Below, in pieces: positions 17,231-25,162 of a stretch of 48,107 nt of DNA; the first letter of the stretch is position 1, and each line of letters starts with the position of its first letter. Under the pieces are notes generated by a model. The model worked only from the letters and a program-made list of their open reading frames with translations. It had not been told where the DNA came from and did no database searches. The DNA lies in the NCBI RefSeq assembly GCF_900110145.1, contig NZ_FOCP01000025.1, positions 1 to 48,107 on the forward strand, written 5' to 3'. Source of the stretch: Nitrosomonas marina (lineage in GTDB: Bacteria > Pseudomonadota > Gammaproteobacteria > Burkholderiales > Nitrosomonadaceae). The position numbers were made by a program, and so were the translations under genes.

Positions 17231-18463
17231 ATGTTGTCGACTAACGGATTATTAACACGCGTGCTTGTTGCTGTTGTGTTGCTATTCTTCAATCCGGCAG
17301 TTTACGCAGAGATTGTCGGAAAATTGGTTCGCCCCTTCATAAGTTACGGCATGACGGCTGATGACAATATACTTCGCATCCGCGACCAAATGGATGCTGA
17401 AGCTCTGTTCGGTACCAGCAATCTGTTCGATATTTCGCATCGATTTCTGGGCGGTGCCGTTATCGACAAACAGATCAGCAGACAGAAATTTCACATAACC
17501 GGACACTGGAGCCACACCCGGTTTGAAAAATTCAGTCGGATAAACAACAATGCGTACGATTTACAGGGAAACTGGAACTGGTTTCTCGGGAACCGGTTTG
17601 AAGGAAACCTGGGCGCTAAATTTAACAGGAGCCAGGCACCTTTCCTGTTTCAGCCCGCTATAAAAAATATTCACAGTCAGCATACTGAATATTTTAATTT
17701 TGCCTGGCATTATCATCCCAGCTGGCGATTACGCGGCGACTATTCGCATTTTAATTTTGAATCAAGCAATTTTGTCCTGCGATTTCAGAATCGTAGAGAA
17801 AACCGGTTTGAGGGCGGACTGGATTTTCTGGCGTCAAGCGGCAGTTCAATTGGCTTGCAGTACCGGCATATTCGTGGAGAATTTACATCCCCCGTTCAGA
17901 CGCTTGACGGGATATTCACCGAGAATGACTATAATCAGAATGAAGTCAAAGGCAAAATTGATTGGAAACTGACCGGAAAATCGCATCTGAAGTTTTTAGG
18001 CGGATGGGTAGAGAGAAACAATGCATCATTTTCTGCCAGTGATTTCAGTGGCTTTAACGCGCGTATGACCTATTTCTGGAAACCCACCAGCAAAATCGGA
18101 ATAACGTTGAGTGGGTGGAGAGAAACTGTTGCGATACAAAGTCTGACTGCCAATTTCAGCCTGAATACCGGGGGAAGCACAACAGCGGTCTGGCAATTTT
18201 CTGAAAAAACGAAACTGCAAGGTTATTTTTCCTATCTAACACAAAAGTTTGATCGCTTTTCTGTCTTGACGAACCAAACAGATGATCTTGGCAATAACAA
18301 TAAAATCCTTACTGGATCTCTGGAATTAACATACGCACCATTTTATGGCACCGAAATCAGCACTGCTGCTGTGCATAACAGTCTGTCTTCAAATTCTCCC
18401 CTGGGTGGTTTTACAGCCAATGGAGTGACTGTTTCGTTGCGATATATACTAGGAAGAAAATGA
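17231..18463 (+). CDS. epsL: XrtB/PEP-CTERM-associated outer membrane protein EpsL
   Basis: About 410 residues. The signal peptide (LLTRVLVAVVLLFFNPAVYA) is followed by long amphipathic beta strands (for example FHITGHWSHTRFEKF, WRLRGDYSHFNFESSNF) ending in a terminal aromatic/aliphatic strand VSLRYILGRK, as in a beta-barrel. The sequence matches my knowledge of EpsL of exosortase-B EPS loci. The frame opens at TTG 17186; I favour ATG 17231 because the signal peptide starts there, but no strong ribosome site is visible for either. The stop overlaps the next start (ATGA), implying coupling. Its probable role is export of the polymer across the outer membrane. Confidence 0.82.
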   Translation: MLSTNGLLTRVLVAVVLLFFNPAVYAEIVGKLVRPFISYGMTADDNILRIRDQMDAEALFGTSNLFDISHRFLGGAVIDKQISRQKFHITGHWSHTRFEKFSRINNNAYDLQGNWNWFLGNRFEGNLGAKFNRSQAPFLFQPAIKNIHSQHTEYFNFAWHYHPSWRLRGDYSHFNFESSNFVLRFQNRRENRFEGGLDFLASSGSSIGLQYRHIRGEFTSPVQTLDGIFTENDYNQNEVKGKIDWKLTGKSHLKFLGGWVERNNASFSASDFSGFNARMTYFWKPTSKIGITLSGWRETVAIQSLTANFSLNTGGSTTAVWQFSEKTKLQGYFSYLTQKFDRFSVLTNQTDDLGNNNKILTGSLELTYAPFYGTEISTAAVHNSLSSNSPLGGFTANGVTVSLRYILGRK

Positions 18464-19839
18464 AAACATATGACTTGCCGGTAATTGCTCTTTTCAAGCA
18501 CATTCTGGATCCGACAATAACCTGGAGTGTGTTATTGCTGTTGATCTGGATATTTGATGAAGCATTTACAAGTCATTATCTTGTATTGATTATTCTGATA
18601 TTTTTTGTATCCAGCTATGTATATGAACATACCTCGCTTTATAAAAACTGGCGACAGGGAAATCTGTTTGCGTACATTCGAAATACGTTCATCGGCTGGT
18701 CAATTATTATTGCAATTTTATTATTTCTTGGTCATGTGACACATTTCTCGGAGCATTTTTCCAGACAGGTAATTGTGACGTGGATGATCGTGACGCCGTT
18801 AACGCTTATTGTCAGTCATCTGATTGTCAAATTAATCATCAGCATTCAGCGTAGCCGGGGTAAACAACGGTCTTCTGTCATTATCGGTGTAAATGCAATC
18901 AGCCAGAAACTATTGAGCAGTATCACCGCTCAACCTTTGTTGTTTATTGAGAATCGCGGATATTTCGATGATCGGCAGCAACCCAGAATCAGCGGCAACT
19001 TTGGGCCATGCCTTGGAAAAACGAAAGATATCATTTCATATCTTGAGAAAAACAGCATCGATATGATTTTTATCAGCCTGCCCATGACCTCTCAGCCGCG
19101 TATTCAGCAGATCATAGAGCAGTTTTCAGACACAACCATTTCGATTTATTTTTTACCGGATATGTATGTTTTTGATTTACTCCAGGCGCAGGTCGATTAT
19201 ATTGGCGATATGCCAATCGTTTCTCTTGGTGAATCGCCCTATTCCGGTATTGATGGCGTAATCAAAATCGCAAGCGACTATCTGTTCGCCACTCTTATCC
19301 TGGTTATGCTTTCTCCTTTGATGATGTGTATTGCCCTTGCGGTCAAACTGTCATCACCCGGCCCCGTTATCTTCAAACAACGCCGGTATGGCTACAATGG
19401 CAAAGAGATCATAGTGTACAAATTTCGCACGATGAACGTAACCGAAAACGGCAGTTCTATCGTGCAGGCAAAACGGAATGATCATCGGGTCACGAAAATT
19501 GGTGCTTTTCTAAGACGGACTTCACTGGATGAGCTGCCGCAGTTTGTCAATGTGCTGCAAGGACGTATGAGTGTTGTCGGACCGCGTCCACATGCTGTCG
19601 CCCACAATGAAATGTATCGCAAACTGATCAGAGGTTATATGATGCGGCATAAAACCAAACCGGGAATTACCGGCTGGGCTCAAGTGAACGGATGGCGCGG
19701 CGAAACCGAAGTTTTGGATAAAATGAAAAAACGCGTCGAACATGACCTGTACTATCTGAATAACTGGTCAATCTGGCTGGATATATGGATCATTATCCGG
19801 ACTGTCTGGGTTGTATTGAACAGAAAGAACGCATTCTGA
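18460..19839 (+). CDS. Undecaprenyl-phosphate glucose phosphotransferase (WcaJ type)
   Basis: 459 residues. N-terminal transmembrane helices (about 10-125) are followed by a Rossmann-like middle domain and a C-terminal bacterial sugar transferase domain with KQRRYGYNGKEIIVYKFRTM, RRTSLDELPQFVNVLQGRMS, VVGPRPHAVAHNEMYR and KPGITGWAQVNGWRGETE. These closely follow WcaJ, which transfers glucose-1-phosphate from UDP-glucose to undecaprenyl phosphate and so starts repeat-unit assembly. The ATG overlaps the epsL stop by 4 nt. The rest of the EPS genes lie 13 kb downstream. Two hairpins follow the stop. Confidence 0.92.
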   Translation: MKTYDLPVIALFKHILDPTITWSVLLLLIWIFDEAFTSHYLVLIILIFFVSSYVYEHTSLYKNWRQGNLFAYIRNTFIGWSIIIAILLFLGHVTHFSEHFSRQVIVTWMIVTPLTLIVSHLIVKLIISIQRSRGKQRSSVIIGVNAISQKLLSSITAQPLLFIENRGYFDDRQQPRISGNFGPCLGKTKDIISYLEKNSIDMIFISLPMTSQPRIQQIIEQFSDTTISIYFLPDMYVFDLLQAQVDYIGDMPIVSLGESPYSGIDGVIKIASDYLFATLILVMLSPLMMCIALAVKLSSPGPVIFKQRRYGYNGKEIIVYKFRTMNVTENGSSIVQAKRNDHRVTKIGAFLRRTSLDELPQFVNVLQGRMSVVGPRPHAVAHNEMYRKLIRGYMMRHKTKPGITGWAQVNGWRGETEVLDKMKKRVEHDLYYLNNWSIWLDIWIIIRTVWVVLNRKNAF

Positions 19840-19863
19840 CCGACAAGAACGATTGGATAAACC

Positions 19864-19888
19864 CGTGATTATTCTTTGCATAATCACG
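19864..19888. terminator. Hairpin in convergent intergenic region
   Basis: CGTGATTAT, 7-nt loop, ATAATCACG: a perfect 9-bp stem 25 bp after the sugar transferase stop. No U tract follows. It probably marks the transcript end between convergent genes together with the next hairpin. Confidence 0.5.
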
Positions 19889-19914
19889 CAGGTTTGGTAT
19901 TTAAAACAAATCTG

Positions 19915-19961
19915 CTGCAGAATCAGCTCTCGATCACCGACTCGTCGATCTGATTCTGCAG
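19915..19961. terminator. Long inverted repeat, likely bidirectional terminator
   Basis: CTGCAGAATCAG and CTGATTCTGCAG form a perfect 12-bp stem with a 23-nt loop. It lies between converging genes, 26 bp from the stop of the minus-strand cytochrome gene. Poly-U is absent, so function is inferred from position and symmetry. Confidence 0.55.
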
Positions 19962-19986
19962 GCAGGTTTGAAAACGCACTAGCGTG

Positions 19987-22173
19987 CTAATCAAGATAGT
20001 ATTCAAATGGTTGTAACGGTTCGGCTGAACCTTCAGCGCCTACTGCCGGAATCACCAGAATTTCATCAGCTGCGAGTGATTCATTCAGGGAACTGGTCGC
20101 TTTGATGATATGGTTATCACCTGTATGACCGTGTGGCACGTACAATTCGGGATGATCAAACGGCGCCCTCTCGTATCGTACACGTTCATCGGTCAGACTT
20201 TTCAAAAAATTAAGCAAATCTTTTAAATGCTGCGGATCTCTCAACTCAGGTTGAGTAAATACCTTGGCGAATTCTTTGGCATTAACTTCGAAATTGCCAC
20301 CGCGTGTATAGAATTCTATGGTCTGCTCCAGCGTTGCCATGCCTCCATTGTGCATGTACGGTCCCGTCAATTCGATATTCCTGAGTGTAGGTACTTTAAA
20401 TGATCCTGCTGCGGCACTCAGAAATCGCTTTCTGTCTGGCTTTTCCAGTTCCGCCTGAGCTGTTTCTTCGGTAGGAATAAAAGCGCCATGTGGGTGAAAG
20501 CAATCCGCTGTGTCCTGTTTCTGCAGCTGTATACCGTCTGCACGCGTAAATTTAAATTGATGCGGCGCATCAATATCCATCGCAATCGGGAAATCCATAT
20601 CGCACGGTCGCACGTCTTCAACATAAGGATCGACAATTGCTTCATCGTTACCTGCAATAAGCTGCATGTACTGGTCGGAAAACGATAATGGATTACCGAA
20701 TGGGTCGGTTCCGCCCAGCCCGGGATCGTTTTCATCAGGCGTGACGCCGGTGCCATTAAAACCGACATCTTGAAACATGTGGCCACCGTTAACGGCCAGC
20801 AGCGTAACAACATCAGTGGAACTGATTCGAAACGATTCGTTACCGAATGCATGCGGATTGATTTTTTGCAGGATACCATTGGTCACCACAGCAGAAGATG
20901 TGAAGTTCGGGCCGATGTGGCAGAGTGCGCAGTGCGCTTCGCGAAAAATTTCCATACCGCGCCGGGCCGATTCGCTCAAATCAATCGGGGCGCCATGCTC
21001 GTCGACAGCACTTCGGTCGAAGGGTGAGTCGTCCGAAATAAGCGTGGATTGATACATTTGCAGTGCCAGCCCAAAAAACATCGCGAAATTGGCTTCAGCC
21101 TGTGAGTAGGCCAGGCCATTTCCTGAAGGTGCACCAAACGGACCACGTCTGGGGTATGACCAGTATTTTGGATTGAACGCATCCATCACCAGTTTAAGAT
21201 ATCGCGTATTCAATCCTTTTCTCAATTGTCCTTCTGTGCTGAAGGCAAGGCCGCCCAGAACACTGTCATTCCAGTGTACGGCCTGATGTTCGAGCGGCAT
21301 GCGAAACAGCAGTTTTTGACCAAGGTCGGCAAAAGTCCGGTTTTCACAGGCCATTTCGACGTTGTCCACAGGCGGGGAAACTGACTGAGAAGCCAGCGAT
21401 GAATTGATCAGATGCATGCGCTCTTTTGATACAGTACCGCCTGGTTGCATTACCCAGACACCGGCATCGGGGTCGCGGTCCCCCCACGGGCTGCTACCAT
21501 TGAAAATATTATTTGCCCGTCCATCCCAGAAATTACGAAAATTAAACACTGCGTTAATGACAGTTGGCGTGTTACGTGGTTCGACCTTGCGCGTACCTAT
21601 TGCACCAACATGAAATACAGGGTCAGTACTGTAGTCGCAGTTGTCATTGGTGCCATGAAACCAGTTGACCCGTTGAAAATTACCGCCATATGTGCCGGCA
21701 GATGACACAACATCATTGCTGTTATAAGTTACAGTACCTGTGTCAGTTGTTGGATTATCGGTATCAAAAAACGGAAAATCATGTTTTGATAAAGCTGTGT
21801 TTGGTCCACGAAGTGTACCGTCTTTGCCTATGGTGAATTCTGTTGGCAGATGGCTGTCCCTGCCGGTCGGGGAAAGCTGATTCTTAGTACGTCTGTCTGC
21901 GCCGGCGTGAAAATGGCACGTAGCACAAGCCACCCCATCACTGCCCACATTCATTTCCCAGAACAATGCTTTGCCCAGAATAATCGCTGCCTCTTTGTCA
22001 ACAATAACCGGATCGGGGCCATCAAGAAGTCCCGGCACTTCCGGAACAGGCGCGTTTTTCAGCGAAATCGGTATTGGTCCGAAACCATCAGCCAGCGCAA
22101 TCGTGCTGGTATAGAAGGTCAGATAACATATTTTAAACAGATTAATGGTGATTTTTTTTATTTGTATTAGCAT
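19987..22173 (-). CDS. Di-haem cytochrome c, MauG/cytochrome c peroxidase family
   Basis: 728 residues, about twice the length of classical bacterial cytochrome c peroxidases. The signal peptide (INLFKICYLTFYTSTIALA) is followed by haem site 1 CATCH at 83-87 and haem site 2 CALCH at 415-419. PTLRNIELTGPYMHNGGM and TLEQTIEFYTRGG are typical of the family's C-terminal half. It is periplasmic or outer-membrane associated. Family members reduce peroxide or oxidise protein or organic substrates; the long insertions here leave the substrate open. It lies between the two halves of the EPS/PEP-CTERM region, but no direct link is visible. Confidence 0.85.
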   Translation of the reverse strand: MLIQIKKITINLFKICYLTFYTSTIALADGFGPIPISLKNAPVPEVPGLLDGPDPVIVDKEAAIILGKALFWEMNVGSDGVACATCHFHAGADRRTKNQLSPTGRDSHLPTEFTIGKDGTLRGPNTALSKHDFPFFDTDNPTTDTGTVTYNSNDVVSSAGTYGGNFQRVNWFHGTNDNCDYSTDPVFHVGAIGTRKVEPRNTPTVINAVFNFRNFWDGRANNIFNGSSPWGDRDPDAGVWVMQPGGTVSKERMHLINSSLASQSVSPPVDNVEMACENRTFADLGQKLLFRMPLEHQAVHWNDSVLGGLAFSTEGQLRKGLNTRYLKLVMDAFNPKYWSYPRRGPFGAPSGNGLAYSQAEANFAMFFGLALQMYQSTLISDDSPFDRSAVDEHGAPIDLSESARRGMEIFREAHCALCHIGPNFTSSAVVTNGILQKINPHAFGNESFRISSTDVVTLLAVNGGHMFQDVGFNGTGVTPDENDPGLGGTDPFGNPLSFSDQYMQLIAGNDEAIVDPYVEDVRPCDMDFPIAMDIDAPHQFKFTRADGIQLQKQDTADCFHPHGAFIPTEETAQAELEKPDRKRFLSAAAGSFKVPTLRNIELTGPYMHNGGMATLEQTIEFYTRGGNFEVNAKEFAKVFTQPELRDPQHLKDLLNFLKSLTDERVRYERAPFDHPELYVPHGHTGDNHIIKATSSLNESLAADEILVIPAVGAEGSAEPLQPFEYYLD

Positions 22174-22492
22174 ATTCTTCTCCTGGCTAGTATCTGCACT
22201 ACTTCGTTGATTTTTTTTATATTCATCACAAGCCAGTAGTCTAGTGGTGAGCCATGATCGTATTATTGTGACTTCAGCGGTTTATTTGAATGATAGAACC
22301 GCTTGTCTTCAGGTCATGATAGAAATGGCTAACTGACGATGCGTAAGCAGCCGGACAGCCAAAAATACGTTTTAGTAATGCAGTGTGTATCGAGGGTGCG
22401 CGTTCCAATTGATTGTATTCACGCGAATGGAATGTAAAGAGGACAAAACAGATGTACAGCTGTTCCTTATATGTCACTTCCATTTGTTTAAA
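22174..22492. other. Intergenic region with one weak hairpin
   Basis: About 320 bp between a PEP-CTERM gene end and the cytochrome gene start. AGCGGTT at 22276-22282 pairs with AACCGCT at 22297-22303. No gene or palindrome site is seen. Confidence 0.4.
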
Positions 22493-23335
22493 TTAATAAA
22501 CAGGTATCAGGGTGGATCCATTACGGGGCCGATGTCTCATTCGCCATCCGATCAGTCCCATGCCTGCCAGCAGCATCGCCCAGGTATGTGCTTCAGGCAC
22601 GGCGCTGACGACAAGATCATAACCGCCGCCGGCAAACGAGCCGTCAGTGCCACCGACATATATGGCATACCAGCCTGCTGCGAGATCATTAAATTCAAGC
22701 GTTGCGGAATGGATGCCGGTACTGCCCGTGATTCCCGTTTCAAATGTATTGGTCAGACTGACATCATGGGTGCCGAACTGAATTGTTTCACCCCACCCGG
22801 TGCCGAGTGTATGGTTAATTCCTGGATTCGCGACTGCGTAACCAAGCGTTTCCAATACATTTCCACCCTGTCCGTCAGCCATCCAACGTGTTCCGTTATC
22901 TCCAATCTTGCCGGTTGCGTTAAATGAGTGAGGGGTACCCCAACCTGCAGAACTGACTTCTGCTGCGAAATTGGTTGTACCGCCATCAAATTCAGATGTG
23001 CCCGTTGCCCACACTGTAAAACCTGGAACAAATGCTGCATCACCGTTAACAGCCACGCTGACATCAATACCATCCAAATGATTTTGAAAGGTAAACCAGT
23101 CGCCTGCATGGCCCCACGCTGAATAATTGAGTAGCGCGTTGTCTGTGTAACCCTGTGGATTCAGTCCTGCGCCCTCAGCTGATATGCTGGTTGAGCTATT
23201 ATTCAGATGATTTGTACTGGTCCAGGAACTGGAAGTTACTGCACCGGCTGCGTCAATATTTGCGCTGAATAACGTTACCATTGTAATGAGTGCAGCCTTC
23301 ACTGCGTGTGAAAGCGATTGCATAAGATTTCGCAT
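22493..23335 (-). CDS. PEP-CTERM protein, tandem paralogue 1
   Basis: About 280 residues. A signal peptide (ALITMVTLFSANIDA) is followed by a repeat-poor, Gly/Thr/Ser-rich secreted domain with WFTFQNHLDG, VWATGTSEFDGG, WMADGQGGNVLETLGYAVANP and GWYAIYVGGTDG. The C-terminus VPEAHTWAMLLAGMGLIGWR plus MRHR is a PEP-CTERM signal with PEA in place of PEP. The whole protein is closely similar to the one at 23904-24737. Start: a TTG (23341) directly follows GGGAGAAAA, but ATG 23335 aligns with GTG 24737 in the paralogue, so I prefer it. Its 5' leader contains a structured element at 23460-23567 and the palindrome promoter at 23577-23620. Confidence 0.87.
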   Translation of the reverse strand: MRNLMQSLSHAVKAALITMVTLFSANIDAAGAVTSSSWTSTNHLNNSSTSISAEGAGLNPQGYTDNALLNYSAWGHAGDWFTFQNHLDGIDVSVAVNGDAAFVPGFTVWATGTSEFDGGTTNFAAEVSSAGWGTPHSFNATGKIGDNGTRWMADGQGGNVLETLGYAVANPGINHTLGTGWGETIQFGTHDVSLTNTFETGITGSTGIHSATLEFNDLAAGWYAIYVGGTDGSFAGGGYDLVVSAVPEAHTWAMLLAGMGLIGWRMRHRPRNGSTLIPVY

Positions 23336-23459
23336 TAACAATTTTCTCCCTTAAATCAATGACTATTGAAGTAACATATAGTGTGTGCCAGTTATTAAAA
23401 TTTCCTTCAGGCATCAGTTTATGAATAATGTGCAAAAATACATAGACTTGCAGCCATAT

Positions 23460-23567
23460 CCATGTCAGCTACTCCCTATCATTTCGGGAGGCAACCCGGC
23501 CGTCTCGATATACTGGTGAGACCCGTTGGCTTTCCGGACCCGTCTTACAACGAGGGTGGTATTGTTT
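23460..23567 (-). ncRNA. Structured leader RNA, copy 1 (GEMM-like 3' half)
   Basis: On the minus strand this leader has a 5' hairpin (ACC..CGU / ACG-GGU), then AAAGCCAACGGGUCUC, a variable loop, GAGACGGCCGGGUUGCC, and a last hairpin CUCCC/GGGAG. The block AAAGCC-ACGGGUCU...AGAYGGCCGGGUUGCC resembles the 3' half of c-di-GMP-I (GEMM) riboswitches, but the 5' GGCAAACC strand is missing. The copy at 24862-24966 differs at positions that keep pairing (U-A to U-G; GAGAC to GAGAU with G-U). It lies about 125 nt upstream of a PEP-CTERM gene. Confidence 0.6.
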
Positions 23568-23576
23568 TACCTTAAA

Positions 23577-23620
23577 ATTATCTTGAAAACGACCGGAAAT
23601 CAATGCGACAAATTGCCGCA
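23577..23620 (-). promoter_or_regulatory. Palindromic operator plus -10 box, PEP-CTERM paralogue 1
   Basis: Minus-strand TGCGGCAATTTGTCGCA (23620-23604), 21 nt, then GATAAT (23582-23577). TTGATT abuts the palindrome as a -35 element. The structured leader begins just after the -10 box. Same layout as 24978-25022 and 7447-7491. Confidence 0.7.
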
Positions 23621-23852
23621 TAACATTGATTTGGCGTATCAGTATGTGTTTTGTATTTGGAATTTTTATGCTATTGCGATAGAAGTATTTTTTTGCGGAC
23701 AGGTATTATTAATACCGTTTACATTACTCAATCAGGGGGTGATTGACTGATTATGCAAACTTACTGACTGCCAGTTTCAGGTTTCGGCAATAAAGCGTCT
23801 TTCAGCTGCAGCTGCTATTTGAGTGATGCAGATAATGTTGTTGGCAATTCAG

Positions 23853-23885
23853 CAAAGAAAGGACATTTGTACTGTCCTTTCTTTG
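23853..23885 (-). terminator. Strong hairpin after PEP-CTERM paralogue 2
   Basis: CAAAGAAAGGACA, 7-nt loop, TGTCCTTTCTTTG: a perfect 13-bp stem ending 18 bp past the stop of the minus-strand gene. The 3' arm is U-rich on the minus strand, as in an intrinsic terminator. Confidence 0.7.
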
Positions 23886-23903
23886 ATACGGCCGATAATC
23901 GAG

Positions 23904-24737
23904 CTAAGCCGGAATCATATTTTCTTCTCTAGGCTGGTTTCTCAAACGCCACCCAATCAGTCCCAGACCTGCCAGTAGCATTGCCCATGTTTCCGCTTCC
24001 GGTACAGCGCTCACAACAAGATCATAGCCACCGCCAGCCGTAGTTCCATCGGTACCACCGACATATACGGTATACCAACCTGCGGCCAGATCATTAAATT
24101 CAAGCGTTGCAGAATGTGCACCTGTGCTGCCTGATATGCCCGCTTCAAACGCATTGGTCAGACTGACGTCATGCGCGCCGGACTGAATTGTTTCACCCCA
24201 CCCGGTCCCGGAGGTATAGTTAACACCCGGATTGGCGACCGCATAGCCAAGCGTTTCAAGAACGTTACCGCCCTGGCCGTCAGCCATCCATAACGTACCG
24301 GCATCACCCATCGCGCCGGTAACATTGAATGAGTGCGGCGTTCCAAAACCTGCCGTGCTGGTCTCGCTGAGAAAGTTTTCTGTACCCCCATCGAATTCCG
24401 ACGCTCCGGTTGCCCAGACCGAAAGTCCCGGGACAAAATCTGCATCGCCGTTCACGGTTACACTGACATCGGCACCATCCAGAAGATTCTGAAAGGTAAA
24501 CCAGTCACCCGTGTGCGCCCAGGCAGAATTATTCAGTGCGGGATTGGTCGTATAACTGTTTTTTGAAGCAGCTTCAGAGGCAGTAATCGACGTAGAACCA
24601 CTATTCAGCGAATTTGCCGTTGTCCAGGGTTTCGGTCCCACGGCGTCAGCTGCTTCGACACCCGTGCTGAATAATGCGACTACAGCGATCAGTGAAGCCT
24701 GAATAGCGAGTGACGTTGATTGCACATGATTTCTCAC
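23904..24737 (-). CDS. PEP-CTERM protein, tandem paralogue 2
   Basis: About 277 residues, closely similar along its length to the protein at 22493-23335 (shared WFTFQN-LDG, VWATGxSEFDGGTxNF, WMADGQGGNVLETLGYAVANPG, GWGETIQ, LEFNDLAAGWY). The C-terminal signal VPEAETWAMLLAGLGLIGWR plus LRNQ again has PEA instead of PEP. The frame is open to 24788, but that region contains the ribosome site (AAGGAGAGAAAA). GTG 24737 aligns with ATG 23335 of the paralogue; TTG 24743 is the alternative. It has its own leader, palindrome promoter and terminator, so the unit duplicated with its regulatory DNA. Confidence 0.87.
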   Translation of the reverse strand: MRNHVQSTSLAIQASLIAVVALFSTGVEAADAVGPKPWTTANSLNSGSTSITASEAASKNSYTTNPALNNSAWAHTGDWFTFQNLLDGADVSVTVNGDADFVPGLSVWATGASEFDGGTENFLSETSTAGFGTPHSFNVTGAMGDAGTLWMADGQGGNVLETLGYAVANPGVNYTSGTGWGETIQSGAHDVSLTNAFEAGISGSTGAHSATLEFNDLAAGWYTVYVGGTDGTTAGGGYDLVVSAVPEAETWAMLLAGLGLIGWRLRNQPREENMIPA

Positions 24738-24861
24738 TAACAATTTTCTCTCCTTGTGATTAATGATTAATGAATCAGTCAGTGCCATTTGTTAGTAGAT
24801 ACAAGGCACTGAACGATGAATGATGCACTGAAGTGGAGAAAGAGCATGTTTGCCATCAAAC

Positions 24862-24966
24862 CTTTCAGCGACTCCCCATCATTCCTGGGAGGCAACCCGG
24901 CCATCTCGATACAAAAAAGAGACCCGTCGGCTTTCCGGACCCGCTTTACAACGAGGGTGGTATTTC
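24862..24966 (-). ncRNA. Structured leader RNA, copy 2 (GEMM-like 3' half)
   Basis: Same element as at 23460-23567: 5' hairpin ACC..CGU/GCG-GGU, AAAGCCGACGGGUCUC, a U-rich loop, GAGAUGGCCGGGUUGCC, and CUCCC/GGGAG. The variable loop differs in length-neutral ways while stems are kept. It lies between the palindrome promoter (24978-25022) and the start of PEP-CTERM paralogue 2. Confidence 0.6.
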
Positions 24967-24977
24967 TTTTTAACTTA

Positions 24978-25022
24978 ATTATCCGGAAAAAAGCATTGAA
25001 AACAATGTGACAAATTGCCGCA
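24978..25022 (-). promoter_or_regulatory. Palindromic operator plus -10 box, PEP-CTERM paralogue 2
   Basis: Minus-strand TGCGGCAATTTGTCACA (25022-25006), 22 nt, then GATAAT (24983-24978), with TTGTTT abutting the palindrome as -35. The palindrome sequence is identical to that before the metal operon at 7475-7491. Confidence 0.7.
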
Positions 25023-25162
25023 CTGAGTTGGTTGCCTCTTTGTAACTACCTGTAGTCACAATGATTCTGACAATTATTGATTTTTCCGATAACAACTTCC
25101 GGGTATTGGCATGTTAAGATGTGCATACGATAATGTCCTTTCATAGTGACCCTGAACCTGCT

